A DNA stretch of 64,000 bases from Fen-1135 sp963705275. Its GTDB lineage: Bacteria; Desulfobacterota; Syntrophia; Syntrophales; UBA2185. Shown one piece after another: positions 1 to 9,339 of this stretch. The notes beneath the pieces were generated by a model that searched no databases, had not been told where the DNA came from, and saw only the letters and a list, made by a program, of their open reading frames with translations. Position 1 is the first letter of the stretch; each line of letters starts with the position of its first letter. Both the position numbers and the translations under genes were made by a program. The DNA is taken from positions 930,001-994,000 of the forward strand of contig OY970063.1 in assembly GCA_963705275.1 (NCBI GenBank), written 5' to 3'.

Positions 1-99
1 GCTTCTTAAGGAAAATCACCAGGTAATTTATCGGTCCTATCCTCAACAGTCTAGGTCTCCTGGTACAATATAATTCAACAAATTTCAACTAGTTCTGTC

Positions 100-129
100 T
101 TGACACCCCCAGTCGGCTTGCTCTATATT
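100..129 (+). promoter_or_regulatory. Sigma-70-type promoter of the mla operon
   Basis: TTGACA at 100-105 and TATATT at 124-129 with an 18-base spacer. It sits about 40 bases upstream of the first mla gene and points toward it. No other good promoter is visible between it and the ATG at 168. Confidence 0.55.
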
Positions 130-167
130 TTATATAGGCGAAGACATCATCACTCTTTGGCGAGCTT

Positions 168-1316
168 ATGCAAGTGCCTCCTGTCAAGAAGAAAGAGTAC
201 AACCTCCGTATCGAAGAAAGGGAACCGGGGGATGTGATTCTCTTCGTCTCAGGCCGCATTGCCCTCGATGATCTGAATGACTTCACATCTGACGCCAGGG
301 GCATTCTGCAAAATATACCTCTGCGGAAATTGATGGTGGATATCGCTGGAGTCAAGTACCTGGATAGCGCAGGTACACTCGCCTTGTTCCAACTGGAGGA
401 GGAACAGACAGCCAGGTCAGCTTCCGTTACATTTCATGGTGTCACCGATGAAGCCAAAGGCATCCTGAATCTTCTCGACAAAAAAGCACACCACATCCCG
501 CCCCTTGTCCTGGAGCGGAAACCCCCGAATGTCCTGGAGCAGATGGGAGAAGCCACCCGGCTGCTTCTTAGTGATTTCGTCGAGGTTATGAGTTTCGTTG
601 GCGAGCTTATACTCGCCCTCATTCACAGTCTCCGCAGGCCGCGCTCGATGCGGTGGAATGATGTCCTCTACTACATGAAAAGGGCCGGCGTTGACGGCCT
701 CCCCATTGTCGGGCTTATCGGCCTTCTCATGGGACTCATTATGGCTTTCATGTCCTCATTGCAGCTCAAGCAGTTCGGCGCAAACATATACGTGGCATCC
801 CTCGTGGCGATTGCCATGGTGAAGGAACTGGGACCCATCATGACCGCCATCCTGGTGGCAGGGCGTTCGGGATCTGCATTTGCGGCTGAAATCGGTACGA
901 TGATCGTGAATGACGAGGTTAATGCGCTGAAGACAATGGGATTTGAACCGATTCAGTTCCTGGCTGTGCCTAAATTTTTGGCGACTATCCTTGTCGTGCC
1001 CCTCTTGACCTTGTATGCGGATATTTTCGCCATACTGGGTGGCCTCGTGGTCGGTATCGTGGGACTTGATCTGACCGCCTACTCTTACATCCAGCAGACC
1101 CGGGAAGGTATTGCCGTCTTCGATATCGTATCGAGTCTGGTCAAATCTGCCGTCTTCGCCGGGCTGATTGCCGGAATCGGATGTCAGAGAGGATTCCAGG
1201 TACGCGAGGGGGCAGAATCGGTGGGCACATTTACGACATCGGCGGTCGTATCGGCCATATTCCTCATTATAGTCGCGGACTCGGCCTTTGCAATCATCCT
1301 TCACTACGTGAGATGA
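168..1316 (+). CDS. mlaE: STAS-MlaE fusion, permease of an Mla-type lipid ABC transporter
   Basis: Inner-membrane permease of a retrograde phospholipid (Mla/MCE) transporter, 382 aa. The N-terminal ~110 residues form a STAS domain (the DSAG loop is at 66-69); in many bacteria this is a separate protein (MlaB), here it is fused. Residues ~130-382 are the MlaE/YrbE permease with the conserved loop AGRSGSAFAAEIG at 231-243 and several hydrophobic segments. First gene of an operon with the ATPase, the MCE protein and a lipoprotein. The ATG at 168 has only a weak ribosome site (GGCGAG). The substrate is presumed phospholipid from the family; nothing in the sequence fixes it. Confidence 0.9.
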   Translation: MQVPPVKKKEYNLRIEEREPGDVILFVSGRIALDDLNDFTSDARGILQNIPLRKLMVDIAGVKYLDSAGTLALFQLEEEQTARSASVTFHGVTDEAKGILNLLDKKAHHIPPLVLERKPPNVLEQMGEATRLLLSDFVEVMSFVGELILALIHSLRRPRSMRWNDVLYYMKRAGVDGLPIVGLIGLLMGLIMAFMSSLQLKQFGANIYVASLVAIAMVKELGPIMTAILVAGRSGSAFAAEIGTMIVNDEVNALKTMGFEPIQFLAVPKFLATILVVPLLTLYADIFAILGGLVVGIVGLDLTAYSYIQQTREGIAVFDIVSSLVKSAVFAGLIAGIGCQRGFQVREGAESVGTFTTSAVVSAIFLIIVADSAFAIILHYVR

Positions 1317-1356
1317 TGATGGAGGGAGCGGAATAACCAATCATGAGATACGGCTA

Positions 1357-2131
1357 ATGAACGACGAACCCATCATCAAAGTGGAAAATCTTACCGCCGG
1401 TTATGGTGACACCACTATTCTGGAAAACGTCAGCTTCCGGGTCAGCCGGGGCGAGATATTCATGCTGCTCGGAGCGAGCGGGTGCGGCAAGTCCACGCTC
1501 CTGAAGCATCTCAACGGTCTGCTAACACCTTCTTCAGGACGGATTATCATTAACGGAACAGACATAACTGCAGCCGATGGAGAGACCATGCGAGAGGTCC
1601 AGAAAACAATCGGTGTCCTATTCCAGGCGGATGCCCTGTTCGGCTCCATGACGCTCTTCGAGAACATTGCCCTGCCCTTGTATGAATACACGGATCTCTC
1701 GCCGGACATGATCGATCGGGTCGTGAAGAATGAAACTCGCCCTGGTCAATCTGCCCGGGCATGAAAATCATATGCCCGCTGAACTCTCCGGCGGTATGAG
1801 GAAAAGGGCTGCCCTAGCCAGAGCCATGGCGCTTGACCCGCTGCTTCTCTTCTTCGACGAGCCTTGGGCGGGGCTCGATCCGGTCACAGCAGCGGAACTG
1901 GACATCCTCATAAGGAGTATCAACACTGCCATGGGAACAACCATGGTCATTGTCACCCAGGAACTTGCATCTATATTTGGTCTTGCCCGGAGGGTAATCA
2001 TGCTGGACAAAAGTGTCCGGGGCATCATAGCCCAGGGAGACCCGACAGAACTCAAGGAACATTCCCAGGATCTCAGGGTCGTCAATTATTTTAACAGGAA
2101 AGCAACAGGCGGAGACGAGGGAGGTTTATAG
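1357..2131 (+). CDS. mlaF: MlaF-like ABC ATPase, frameshifted near 1728
   Basis: ATP-binding subunit of the Mla transporter. The first reading frame (1357-1764) carries Walker A GASGCGKST at residues 39-47 and the Q-loop region; the second (open from 1730 to 2131) carries the LSGGM signature, the Walker B stretch ending DEP, and the H-loop region, where the usual His appears as Gln (VTQE). Removing one A in the run at about 1725-1731 joins the frames into one 257-aa protein of normal family length, so this is one gene with a single extra base rather than two genes. An ATG at 1730 could in principle restart translation. A sequencing indel is the simplest reading because the neighbours are intact. 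The stop is 2 bases before mlaD. Confidence 0.85.
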
Positions 2132-2133
2132 CA

Positions 2134-3057
2134 ATGGCCAGACGGGCATCAACTTTTATGATCGGTCTCTTTGTCACAATAGGCATCATCATCGGGGTAA
2201 GCATTATCGTGTGGATCGGCGCCTCGCAATATTTCGAAAAAGGGACAATGTACGTGACTTATTTTGACGAATCCGTCCAGGGTCTCCAGAGAGACTCAAG
2301 TGTCAAGTACCGCGGGGTGGAGGTCGGCAGGATAGTGAAAATCAGCGTGGCCCCGGACAATAAGTTAATCGAAGTAGTCATGAAGATCAACCTGAAGGAC
2401 GATCTGGCAAGAAATACCGTGACGCAGCTTAAAGCAGTGGGAATCACCGGCATCGTTTTTGTCGAGTTGGATCAGCAGCATCCCGAAGCAATGAAACTGT
2501 CACCTCAGATCAGCTTCGTCGCTGAATATCCCGTCATCCCGTCCAGGCCTTCCGAAACGAAGCAGATCCTCTCCGGCATATATGAGGTTATTGACAAAAT
2601 AAACAATATCGACTTTCATGGAATCTCAGATAAAATCAAAACGACGGCCCAATCTGCGGACGACCTGTTCGCCGGCGCCCAGACGAAGCGGATTGTATCA
2701 AACCTGGAATCATCGACAGCGGCGCTTGACAAATCCATGAAGAGGCTGGAGAGAATCATTGCCGATGGCAACCTGGGAGGAGCCATCGCGGAAGCGAGAC
2801 AGTCTCTAACTGAGGCGCGTTCCCTCCTCTCCGCACTGAACAACGAGGTCAAGGACATGAGGCTTAAAGACACTGCGGCAAAGGCAAATCAGGTGATGGA
2901 TGCCCTGGGCAGGACTGCGCGGACGTCAGCGGTCGATATCCAGACCTCAACGGAAAGCCTGAGACGTGCATCGGAGAGTCTCGAGAGGCTTCTGGAAAGG
3001 ATTGAAGCCAATCCGTCCGATCTCTTCTTCAGCAGACCCGCTGAGCCAGGGCGGTGA
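2134..3057 (+). CDS. mlaD: MlaD/MCE-domain periplasmic lipid-binding protein
   Basis: Substrate-binding component of the Mla system, 307 aa. A single N-terminal membrane anchor (~9-30) is followed by one MCE domain (~37-115, with the conserved VKYRGVEVGRI at about 58-68). The rest is a long Ala/Ser/Lys/Glu-rich helical tail, as in MCE proteins that span part of the periplasm. It begins 2 bases after the mlaF stop with GGAGG upstream, so translation is probably coupled. Confidence 0.9.
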   Translation: MARRASTFMIGLFVTIGIIIGVSIIVWIGASQYFEKGTMYVTYFDESVQGLQRDSSVKYRGVEVGRIVKISVAPDNKLIEVVMKINLKDDLARNTVTQLKAVGITGIVFVELDQQHPEAMKLSPQISFVAEYPVIPSRPSETKQILSGIYEVIDKINNIDFHGISDKIKTTAQSADDLFAGAQTKRIVSNLESSTAALDKSMKRLERIIADGNLGGAIAEARQSLTEARSLLSALNNEVKDMRLKDTAAKANQVMDALGRTARTSAVDIQTSTESLRRASESLERLLERIEANPSDLFFSRPAEPGR

Positions 3058-3120
3058 ATGGTCAAGCAGGAAGTTTAATATGTTGAACCGGATAGAAATT
3101 ACTGAGGATGGGAGGACAGA

Positions 3121-3738
3121 ATGAGAATTAAAGGTCTATTTATTCCTGTGCTGATTCTCTTTATGGCAGGCTGCATGGGCGCACAGCCGCCAATCAGAAC
3201 ACAATACTTCATGCTGGACTATACGCCCCCCAGCGTTAAGGATACGGCTCGTCTCGATGAGTCCCTCAAGGTGGAACGATTTTCCGTGGCCCAGTTCTAC
3301 AACAGCAACTCTATGATATTCAGGGCCGGTTCATTCGGCTTGGACAAATTTCCTTACGACCGCTGGGGCGCAAACCCGGGGTACATGGTTGCCGACTACC
3401 TGATCCGCGATTTCAGAGAGACCAACCTTTTCCGGGGCATATTTTCATACCAGGATACTGACGTGATCCGCTTCCTCCTCGAAGGAAGCATCACTGAATT
3501 CCTGGCCGTCGAGCAAAATGACGGCCGCAAGGCAATGCTTACCATCTACGTGACGCTGCTGGATCTGAATCAGACGGACAACACGAAAAGAGTCGTCTTC
3601 CAGAAAAGCTACTCCCATGCGTCACCTTGCAAGGAAAATAGCGCCGAGGGACTGGCTCTGGGATTGAGCGAATCCATGGAGCGCTTGTCGAGGCAGATTA
3701 TCGGCGACGTATACAATGCTGTCAAATCGAGGTCATGA
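3121..3738 (+). CDS. ABC-type transport auxiliary lipoprotein (PqiC/DUF330-like)
   Basis: Outer-membrane lipoprotein, 205 aa, with a signal peptide and lipobox MAGC (Cys18). The body (TQYFMLDY near the start, later LEGSITEF) resembles the PqiC/ABC_trans_aux family that accompanies MCE transporters. Last gene of the mla operon, 63 bases after mlaD, with GGGAGGACAG before the ATG. Presumed to connect the MCE protein to the outer membrane. Confidence 0.8.
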   Translation: MRIKGLFIPVLILFMAGCMGAQPPIRTQYFMLDYTPPSVKDTARLDESLKVERFSVAQFYNSNSMIFRAGSFGLDKFPYDRWGANPGYMVADYLIRDFRETNLFRGIFSYQDTDVIRFLLEGSITEFLAVEQNDGRKAMLTIYVTLLDLNQTDNTKRVVFQKSYSHASPCKENSAEGLALGLSESMERLSRQIIGDVYNAVKSRS

Positions 3739-3812
3739 ATGAGCGTGGAAAAATCCTTCTGCCCTTTAGGGAAATACATGGAAGAGCTGGCAAATATTGT
3801 CGCCAAATTATA

Positions 3813-3841
3813 TTGACTTACATGACCTCATCTCCTATACT
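3813..3841 (+). promoter_or_regulatory. Near-consensus promoter, copy A of a conserved promoter-leader element
   Basis: TTGACT at 3813-3818, 17-base spacer, TATACT at 3836-3841. The similarity to the promoter at 61220-61248 goes beyond the hexamers: it includes spacer bases and the leader up to GTTCTATCA (about 3861-3869). It lies after the mla stop and about 200 bases before livJ, so it may drive the liv operon, a short RNA, or both. A weak hairpin (TCTCC/GGAGA, about 3892-3914) followed by ATCTTT could end a ~75-nt transcript. Confidence 0.65.
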
Positions 3842-3944
3842 TCCCGCACCTGACGGGGAGTTCTATCAGATATCCATAAACAAATTGAAGATCTCCACAG
3901 TTTACCGCGGAGAATCTTTGATCCTTAAGGAATAGCAATGTTCC

Positions 3945-4012
3945 CCATTCGCTCGCTTACCCCGCAGCAAGCTACGGGATGCGCTCGCTGCCGGATTCGT
4001 CTCAGCATCGTT
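3945..4012. repeat. Degenerate palindromic intergenic repeat
   Basis: GC-rich segment with imperfect inverted arms (CCCCGCAGCAAGCTACGGG, flanked by GCTCGCT/GCGCTCGCTGC). It resembles dispersed intergenic palindromes rather than coding sequence. Only this copy of the form is seen in the window. Confidence 0.35.
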
Positions 4013-4044
4013 TTTTCAAATAATATCACTGCATGGAGGGTAGT

Positions 4045-5208
4045 ATGAAAAAATTCGGCCTTTTGTTTGTTTTATGCGCTTTCATGGTTGCGTTCGTCGT
4101 GGCCTGTAGCGAGAAAGGCAATACTGTCAGAATCGGTGTAAATGCGGAAATGACCGGTGATATGCCCGCCGTGGGTGAGTCATGTAAAAAGGCGGCGGAG
4201 ATGGCCGTCAAAGAGGTGAATGACGCCGGAGGAATAGATGTAGCAGGACAGAAATACAAAGTCGAGCTTTTTGTCGAAGACAATGCCGGCAAGCCCGACC
4301 AGTCCGCTTCCGCTGCCCAGAAGCTGATCACGCAGCAGAAGGTGCACGCAATCGTCGGCCCCAATGCCACGCGCTATGCGCTTCCCGCCTCTGAGATCGC
4401 GGAAAGTTCTAAAGTCGTCATGATAACACCCTGGTCAACAAATCCGAAAACTACTCTTGATGCAAAGACGAATGCCCCGAAAAAATACGTATTCCGCGCC
4501 TGCTTCATCGATCCTTTCCAGGGGCGCGTGGTAGCAAAATTCGCGCTGGAGACCCTCAAGGCAAAGAAGGCCGCCGTTCTCTATGACGTGGCGTCTGAAT
4601 ACAACAAGGGCATTGCAGAGATATTCAAGGATACTTTCGAGCAATCCGGCGGCAAGGTCGTTGCCTTCGAGACATATACGACAAACGACAAGGATTTCTC
4701 CGGCCAACTTACAAAGGTCAAAAGAGCACAGCCGGACATGATATTCCTTCCGAACTACTACAGCGAGATACCGCTGCAGATCCAGCAGGCCAAGAGGCTG
4801 GGCATCAATGTGCCCTTTGTGGGCAGCGATTCATGGGGATCACAGGAGCTGCACAAACTCTGCGGGAATGACTGCGAGGGATATTATTTCAGCACCCATT
4901 ACGCCGCCGACGCCGCTACACCCGTAGCAACGAAGTTCATCGAGGGATTCAAGGCGAAGTACGGAACTTTGCCTGACGATGTTGCAGCCCTTACTTACGA
5001 CTCATTCGGCCTTTTGTTCCAGGCGCTCAAAGCCGCCGCCAAGCTTGACAGGGATTCAATCCGGGACGCCCTCGCCAAAATCCCGAAGTATGAGGGCGTG
5101 ACGGGGAATATGCAGTTTAAAGAAGGTTCCGGCGATCCCACAAAGAGCGCCGTGATCGTGCAGATCAAGGGCGGCAAATTCGTGTATTTCGCAACTGCAA
5201 ACCCGTGA
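4045..5208 (+). CDS. livJ: Branched-chain amino acid ABC transporter substrate-binding lipoprotein
   Basis: Type I periplasmic binding protein of the Liv family, 387 aa. Signal peptide with lipobox VVAC (Cys21 from the chosen start), so it is probably membrane-tethered rather than free. Family hallmarks include VRIGVNAEMTGDMP after the signal and VGPNATRYALPASE. The ATG at 4045 is chosen over the in-frame ATG at 4033 because GGAGGG lies just before it. First gene of a complete livJHMGF set. The substrate cannot be read from sequence; leucine-type amino acids, aromatics and short carboxylates are all known for this family. Confidence 0.9.
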   Translation: MKKFGLLFVLCAFMVAFVVACSEKGNTVRIGVNAEMTGDMPAVGESCKKAAEMAVKEVNDAGGIDVAGQKYKVELFVEDNAGKPDQSASAAQKLITQQKVHAIVGPNATRYALPASEIAESSKVVMITPWSTNPKTTLDAKTNAPKKYVFRACFIDPFQGRVVAKFALETLKAKKAAVLYDVASEYNKGIAEIFKDTFEQSGGKVVAFETYTTNDKDFSGQLTKVKRAQPDMIFLPNYYSEIPLQIQQAKRLGINVPFVGSDSWGSQELHKLCGNDCEGYYFSTHYAADAATPVATKFIEGFKAKYGTLPDDVAALTYDSFGLLFQALKAAAKLDRDSIRDALAKIPKYEGVTGNMQFKEGSGDPTKSAVIVQIKGGKFVYFATANP

Positions 5209-5257
5209 TGATTGAGAACCTTACCTCTCCCTCGATGGGAGAGCAAGGTAGAACGGA

Positions 5258-6133
5258 ATGACATACGTCCTTCAGCAGCTACTGAATGCGCTCCAGGTCG
5301 GCAGTATATACGCACTGATTGCCCTGGGCTATACAATGGTGTACGGCATACTCACCATGATAAACTTCGCCCATGGCGATCTCTTTATGGTCGGCGCATT
5401 CCTGTGCTTCGTTGCCGCTGTATCCCTCCATCTCCCGTTCGTTCCCGTGCTTCTTCTTTCCATGATCGGTGTCGCATTCTTAGGCGTGGTGATTGAGCGG
5501 TTCGCCTATAAACCGCTCCGTCAGGCGCCGCGCGTATCGGCTATCATTACGGCCCTTGGCGTCGGTCTTTTTCTGGAAAATTTCACCCTCGCCTTGAACC
5601 CATACCCGAAACAGATCCCGCAGCTTCTGGAAAACACGACATGGACTTTCTTCGGTCTATCCATCTCATCTCTCCAGGCATTTGTTATCATTCTTTCCCT
5701 GGTCCTCATGTGGATTCTGGATCTGATAGTCAGACGGACCATGGTGGGTATGGCAATGCGCGCCATATCGTGGGACAAGACGGTGGTTCCTCTTATGGGT
5801 GTACCGGTGAACCTGATCATTTCTGCTACCTTTGCCATCGGCACGAGTCTCGGTGGAGCTGCGGGCGTGATGTACGGTCTGGCTTATCCGGTAATTGACC
5901 CGTACATGGGCATTATGGTGGGATGGAAGGCCTTCATCGCAGCCGTAGTGGGCGGCATAGGCAACATACGCGGCGCCATGATCGGCGGCTACATCCTGGG
6001 TGCAGTGGAAATTATGGTGGTTGCCTTCTTGCCTTCCACGTATCGCGATTTTATAGCCTTTGTGCTCTTATTGGTGTTACTGATATTCAGGCCTTACGGC
6101 ATACTCGGAAAACCGCACCCGCAGAAGGTGTAA
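5258..6133 (+). CDS. livH: Branched-chain amino acid ABC transporter permease LivH
   Basis: Inner-membrane permease, 291 aa, highly hydrophobic, with the LivH signature MINFAHGDLFMVGAF near the N-terminus and the cytoplasmic loop GGIGNIRGAMIGGYILG near the C-terminus. Follows livJ by 49 bases in the same operon. Confidence 0.92.
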   Translation: MTYVLQQLLNALQVGSIYALIALGYTMVYGILTMINFAHGDLFMVGAFLCFVAAVSLHLPFVPVLLLSMIGVAFLGVVIERFAYKPLRQAPRVSAIITALGVGLFLENFTLALNPYPKQIPQLLENTTWTFFGLSISSLQAFVIILSLVLMWILDLIVRRTMVGMAMRAISWDKTVVPLMGVPVNLIISATFAIGTSLGGAAGVMYGLAYPVIDPYMGIMVGWKAFIAAVVGGIGNIRGAMIGGYILGAVEIMVVAFLPSTYRDFIAFVLLLVLLIFRPYGILGKPHPQKV

Positions 6134-6149
6134 GGAAGAGAAGACATCC

Positions 6150-6240
6150 AGTGCAGGACTTTGGCACTGCTGATCCGGCAGACCTGAAGGTCTGCACTAC
6201 ATACTGGATTCCCGATCAAGTCGGGCGTGACAGAGACGAA
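6150..6240. repeat. Intergenic inverted-repeat segment between livH and livM
   Basis: The 110-base gap in the liv operon contains short inverted arms (GCAGACCTGAAGGTCTGC at about 6178-6195, and TTCCCGATCAAGTCGGG at about 6209-6225). The second resembles a GGATTCCCG-type dispersed repeat also seen near 30240 and 31820. Such hairpins inside operons can tune transcript stability. Confidence 0.45.
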
Positions 6241-6243
6241 CAG

Positions 6244-7260
6244 ATGATTAACACATCACCCATAAAACTATTCATGGAGAGGCTGGAGACGAAACGCTGG
6301 CTATTGCCGGCTCTTCTGGTCTTCGTTTTTGGGCTCTCCCTCGTCATCCAGCAGTTCGAACTTCTCGATCCCTATGTTCAGCTTATCATCATGTACGTGG
6401 GCATCAATATCATCCTGACATTGAGCCTCAACCTTATAAACGGCTACATGGGAGAGTTTTCCGTGGGGCACGCCGGATTCATGGCCATCGGCGCGTATGT
6501 CGCTTCGTTTCTTACCGTAAAGGTTTTTCCCGCACATATGGCGGCATGGTTATTTCCCGCGGCTGTCGTCGCGGGCGGAGCGGCCGCGGGCGTTGTCGGC
6601 CTGGTTGTCGCATTTCCCTCCTTTAAGACAAGGGGCGATTATCTTGCCATCGTCACACTAGCCTTCGGCATGATTGTCAAGTCCGTCATTGAAAATATAG
6701 ATGCCCTGGGCGGACCGCGCGGTTTTCTCGGCATGGAGAAACTCTCCACCCTTCCCTGGGTATTCTTCTGGGTTCTCTTGTCTGTCTGGGTGATACGCAA
6801 TCTTATCTACTCAAATTTCGGAAGGGGTGTACTTTCGATCCGGGAGGACGAGGTGGCAAGCGACCTGATGAGCGTCAATACCAACCATGTAAAGGTCCTC
6901 GCCTTTACAGTCTCTTCTTTCTTTGCGGGTATTGCCGGCGCGCTCTTTGCGCACCTCCTCCAGTTCATCAACCCCCGCGCCTTTGATATAATCAAATCTA
7001 CGGACATTCTGATTATGGTGTATCTCGGTGGCATAGGGTCGATTGCGGGATCCGTAATCGGCGCCACGGTATACACGGTATTGCTGGAGGTCTTGCGTCC
7101 CATGGGAATCTGGCGCATGGTTTTCATGCCTCTGGTGCTGGTATTGTTGATGATCTTCCGGCCCAAAGGCATCATGGGGCTCCGGGAATTTCGCTGGTTC
7201 GTACCCGTGCGCGACATGCTCGCAAGCAGACTGTGGCGAGAAAGAAAAGCAGGTACCTGA
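6244..7260 (+). CDS. livM: Branched-chain amino acid ABC transporter permease LivM
   Basis: Second membrane permease, 338 aa. Family motifs: LSLNLINGYMGEFSVGHAGF and RGDYLAIVTLAFG in the first half, YLGGIGSIAGSVIGA near the end. The frame is open further upstream (to 5923), but that part overlaps livH and the repeat and is not permease-like, so the ATG at 6244 is taken. Its ribosome site is poor, so translation may be modest. Confidence 0.9.
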   Translation: MINTSPIKLFMERLETKRWLLPALLVFVFGLSLVIQQFELLDPYVQLIIMYVGINIILTLSLNLINGYMGEFSVGHAGFMAIGAYVASFLTVKVFPAHMAAWLFPAAVVAGGAAAGVVGLVVAFPSFKTRGDYLAIVTLAFGMIVKSVIENIDALGGPRGFLGMEKLSTLPWVFFWVLLSVWVIRNLIYSNFGRGVLSIREDEVASDLMSVNTNHVKVLAFTVSSFFAGIAGALFAHLLQFINPRAFDIIKSTDILIMVYLGGIGSIAGSVIGATVYTVLLEVLRPMGIWRMVFMPLVLVLLMIFRPKGIMGLREFRWFVPVRDMLASRLWRERKAGT

Positions 7261-8027
7261 TGTCCGTGTTGACAGCTCAAAAACTCACGCACTACTTTGA
7301 CGGACTGGCGGCGGTTTCCGAATTTAATCTCAGCCTCGAACCGTATGAACTCGTGGGCATCATAGGCCCTAACGGTGCAGGAAAGACAACGATCTTCAAC
7401 CTGATTACCGGCGTCTACAAAGCGACGCACGGGAGCATATCATTTGCAGGCACGGAGATCGTCGGCAAGACGCCGAGCACGATCACCGCCCTTGGCATTG
7501 CACGCACATTCCAGAACATCCGCCTCTTCAAAGAACTCTCGGTGCTCGATAATGTCCGCATCGCCCATTATGCAAGGGTTAGATACAGCCCCGTCGAAGC
7601 CTTGCTCCACGTGGGCCGCTTCCATAGAGAGGAAGAAGAGATTATCGGGCATTCCATGGATCTTCTTGCCTTCCTGAAGCTCGATGCATACGCCGATGAG
7701 ATCTCGCGAAACCTTCCCTACGGTTTGCAGAGAAGACTGGAAATTGCCAGAGCCCTGGCAACGAGGCCGAAGCTGCTTTTGCTGGATGAACCTGCCGCCG
7801 GGATGAATCCCAACGAGGTTTCACAGCTCATGGAATTTATCAAGTGGATCAGGAAGGAGTTCGACCTGACCATTCTCCTCATCGAGCATCAGATGCACCT
7901 TGTAATGAATATCTGCGAAAGGCTTCTGGTTCTCGATTTTGGTGAAACGATTGCCGAGGGACTGCCGCGCGATATCCAGAAGAATCCGCGCGTTCTGGAA
8001 GTATATCTTGGCGAGGTTACGTGCTGA
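7260..8027 (+). CDS. livG: Branched-chain amino acid ABC transporter ATPase LivG
   Basis: Cytoplasmic ATPase of the Liv system, 255 aa from the ATG at 7260. Walker A GPNGAGKTT, a QNIRLFKELSV segment typical of LivG, the signature region LPYGLQRRLEIARAL (a non-LSGGQ form usual in this family), and Walker B LLLLDEPAAGMNP. The start overlaps the livM stop as TGATG, indicating translational coupling. Confidence 0.93.
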   Translation: MSVLTAQKLTHYFDGLAAVSEFNLSLEPYELVGIIGPNGAGKTTIFNLITGVYKATHGSISFAGTEIVGKTPSTITALGIARTFQNIRLFKELSVLDNVRIAHYARVRYSPVEALLHVGRFHREEEEIIGHSMDLLAFLKLDAYADEISRNLPYGLQRRLEIARALATRPKLLLLDEPAAGMNPNEVSQLMEFIKWIRKEFDLTILLIEHQMHLVMNICERLLVLDFGETIAEGLPRDIQKNPRVLEVYLGEVTC

Positions 8028-8752
8028 TGGGCGCCAACGGAATCATGCTCTCAATTGAGAATCTCACCATCGCCTACGGCAACATAAAGGCCGTGGATAA
8101 TATTTCCCTGGAGGTTAACGAGGGCGAGATCGTCACCTTGATAGGCGCCAACGGCGCAGGCAAGTCGTCCACGCTCCGCGCCATATCGGGCATGGTGCCT
8201 TACAGCGGCCTGATAAGATACAGACATCAGGACTTGCGCGGTGTCGCCGCCCACCGGATAGTCGCCATGGGCATGGCGCAGGTGCCGGAAGGGCGCGGCA
8301 TCTTCGGAAACCTGACGGTCATGGAAAACCTGAAGCTCGCTACCTGGCAGAGGAAGGACAAGGGAGAGATTGCGAATGATTATGAGAGGGCCTTCGGCAT
8401 CTTCCCACAGCTTGCGAAGCGGAAGGATCAGCAGGGTGGCACACTATCCGGCGGAGAGCAGCAGATGCTGGCCGTGGCAAGAGCTCTCATGAGCAGGAGT
8501 AACATGATGCTTCTCGACGAACCCTCCATGGGGCTCGCGCCCATGCTCGTGCGCGACATCTTCCAGGTGCTCTGCGATATCAACAGGGCGGGCACTACCA
8601 TCCTCCTTGTCGAGCAGAACGCCCACATGGCGCTCTCCATCGCGTCGCGCGCATATGTGCTGGAAACGGGAAGAATCATTCTATCCGGCCCGGGCAAGGA
8701 ACTCCTCGGCGATCCCCGCGTCCGCGAAGCCTACCTCGGTGTTGATACATAA
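8027..8752 (+). CDS. livF: Branched-chain amino acid ABC transporter ATPase LivF
   Basis: Second ATPase of the Liv system, 241 aa. Walker A GANGAGKSS, VPEGRGIFGNLTVMENL, signature LSGGEQQMLAVARAL, Walker B LLDEPSMGLAP, and the H-loop replaced by VEQN as in LivF. The ATG at 8027 overlaps the livG stop (TGATG), with GAGG about 10 bases upstream; an in-frame GTG at 8021 is also possible. Last gene of the operon. Confidence 0.93.
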   Translation: MGANGIMLSIENLTIAYGNIKAVDNISLEVNEGEIVTLIGANGAGKSSTLRAISGMVPYSGLIRYRHQDLRGVAAHRIVAMGMAQVPEGRGIFGNLTVMENLKLATWQRKDKGEIANDYERAFGIFPQLAKRKDQQGGTLSGGEQQMLAVARALMSRSNMMLLDEPSMGLAPMLVRDIFQVLCDINRAGTTILLVEQNAHMALSIASRAYVLETGRIILSGPGKELLGDPRVREAYLGVDT

Positions 8753-8905
8753 TTCGTCCATGCCGATCGTTTCTTGTTGATGATCACTAAAATCCGCAAA
8801 CAAAGGAAGCGGTGCTAATTCGACACTGCCCTTGTTCTGGGGCATTTGTTGAAGGTCCCGAGGCGAAATATTTAGAATTTTCTTCACAACAAACGATTAC
8901 AACAT

Positions 8906-9133
8906 TTATTTTGTTTTATTGACGGGACACCCCCACCATCCTTCTGATTGTGATAATTTAACATCTTTATCTGTCACATTTTGGTATCCCCAAAGACTAA
9001 AGCATGCATGACTTCCTGAAGCCCATAGAGACTTATTACCAGAAGCACCACAACTCAATGAGGCACATCCTGAAAACAGAAAGAATGCACTTAAAATCAC
9101 CAACGAAATAACAAATCTTTTAAACTTTTTCAT
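8906..9133 (-). CDS. Small lipoprotein of unknown function
   Basis: 75 aa. Signal peptide with lipobox FSGC (Cys22) and a Cys/Ser/Gly/Trp-rich mature part ending GWWGCPVNKTK. A strong ribosome site (AAAGGAGG, 8 bases from the ATG) supports it as real. Cysteines at four positions could form disulfides or be partly lipidated. Not recognised. Confidence 0.65.
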   Translation of the reverse strand: MKKFKRFVISLVILSAFFLFSGCASLSCGASGNKSLWASGSHACFSLWGYQNVTDKDVKLSQSEGWWGCPVNKTK

Positions 9134-9339
9134 AACAATACCTCCTTTTCAAGTTCCTCTAATATTATATGTTGCTACAGCTATATGTGTTAACTCTTGT
9201 TTCAACCAGTTGGCGTGAGAATGCGAGATTCTTCAAAAGACCCAGATCGTTAACTCCTCAAGCGGTTTCCCATAGCATTCCATTCATAACGGTCCAAATT
9301 TATCCAGGGTCAAGCAACCATCCGCCGGCATTACTGTCA

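Noticed and set aside
1730..2131. Second half of MlaF as a separate gene starting at ATG 1730
   Set aside because: It would lack Walker A; removing one base restores a single normal MlaF.
3735..3935. 66-codon open frame overlapping the stop of the PqiC-like gene
   Set aside because: It runs through the strong promoter at 3813-3841, has no protein-like character and no ribosome site; judged chance.
5923..6243. Longer start for LivM
   Set aside because: The extra N-terminus overlaps livH and an inverted repeat, and is hydrophilic and unlike LivM; the ATG at 6244 is used.
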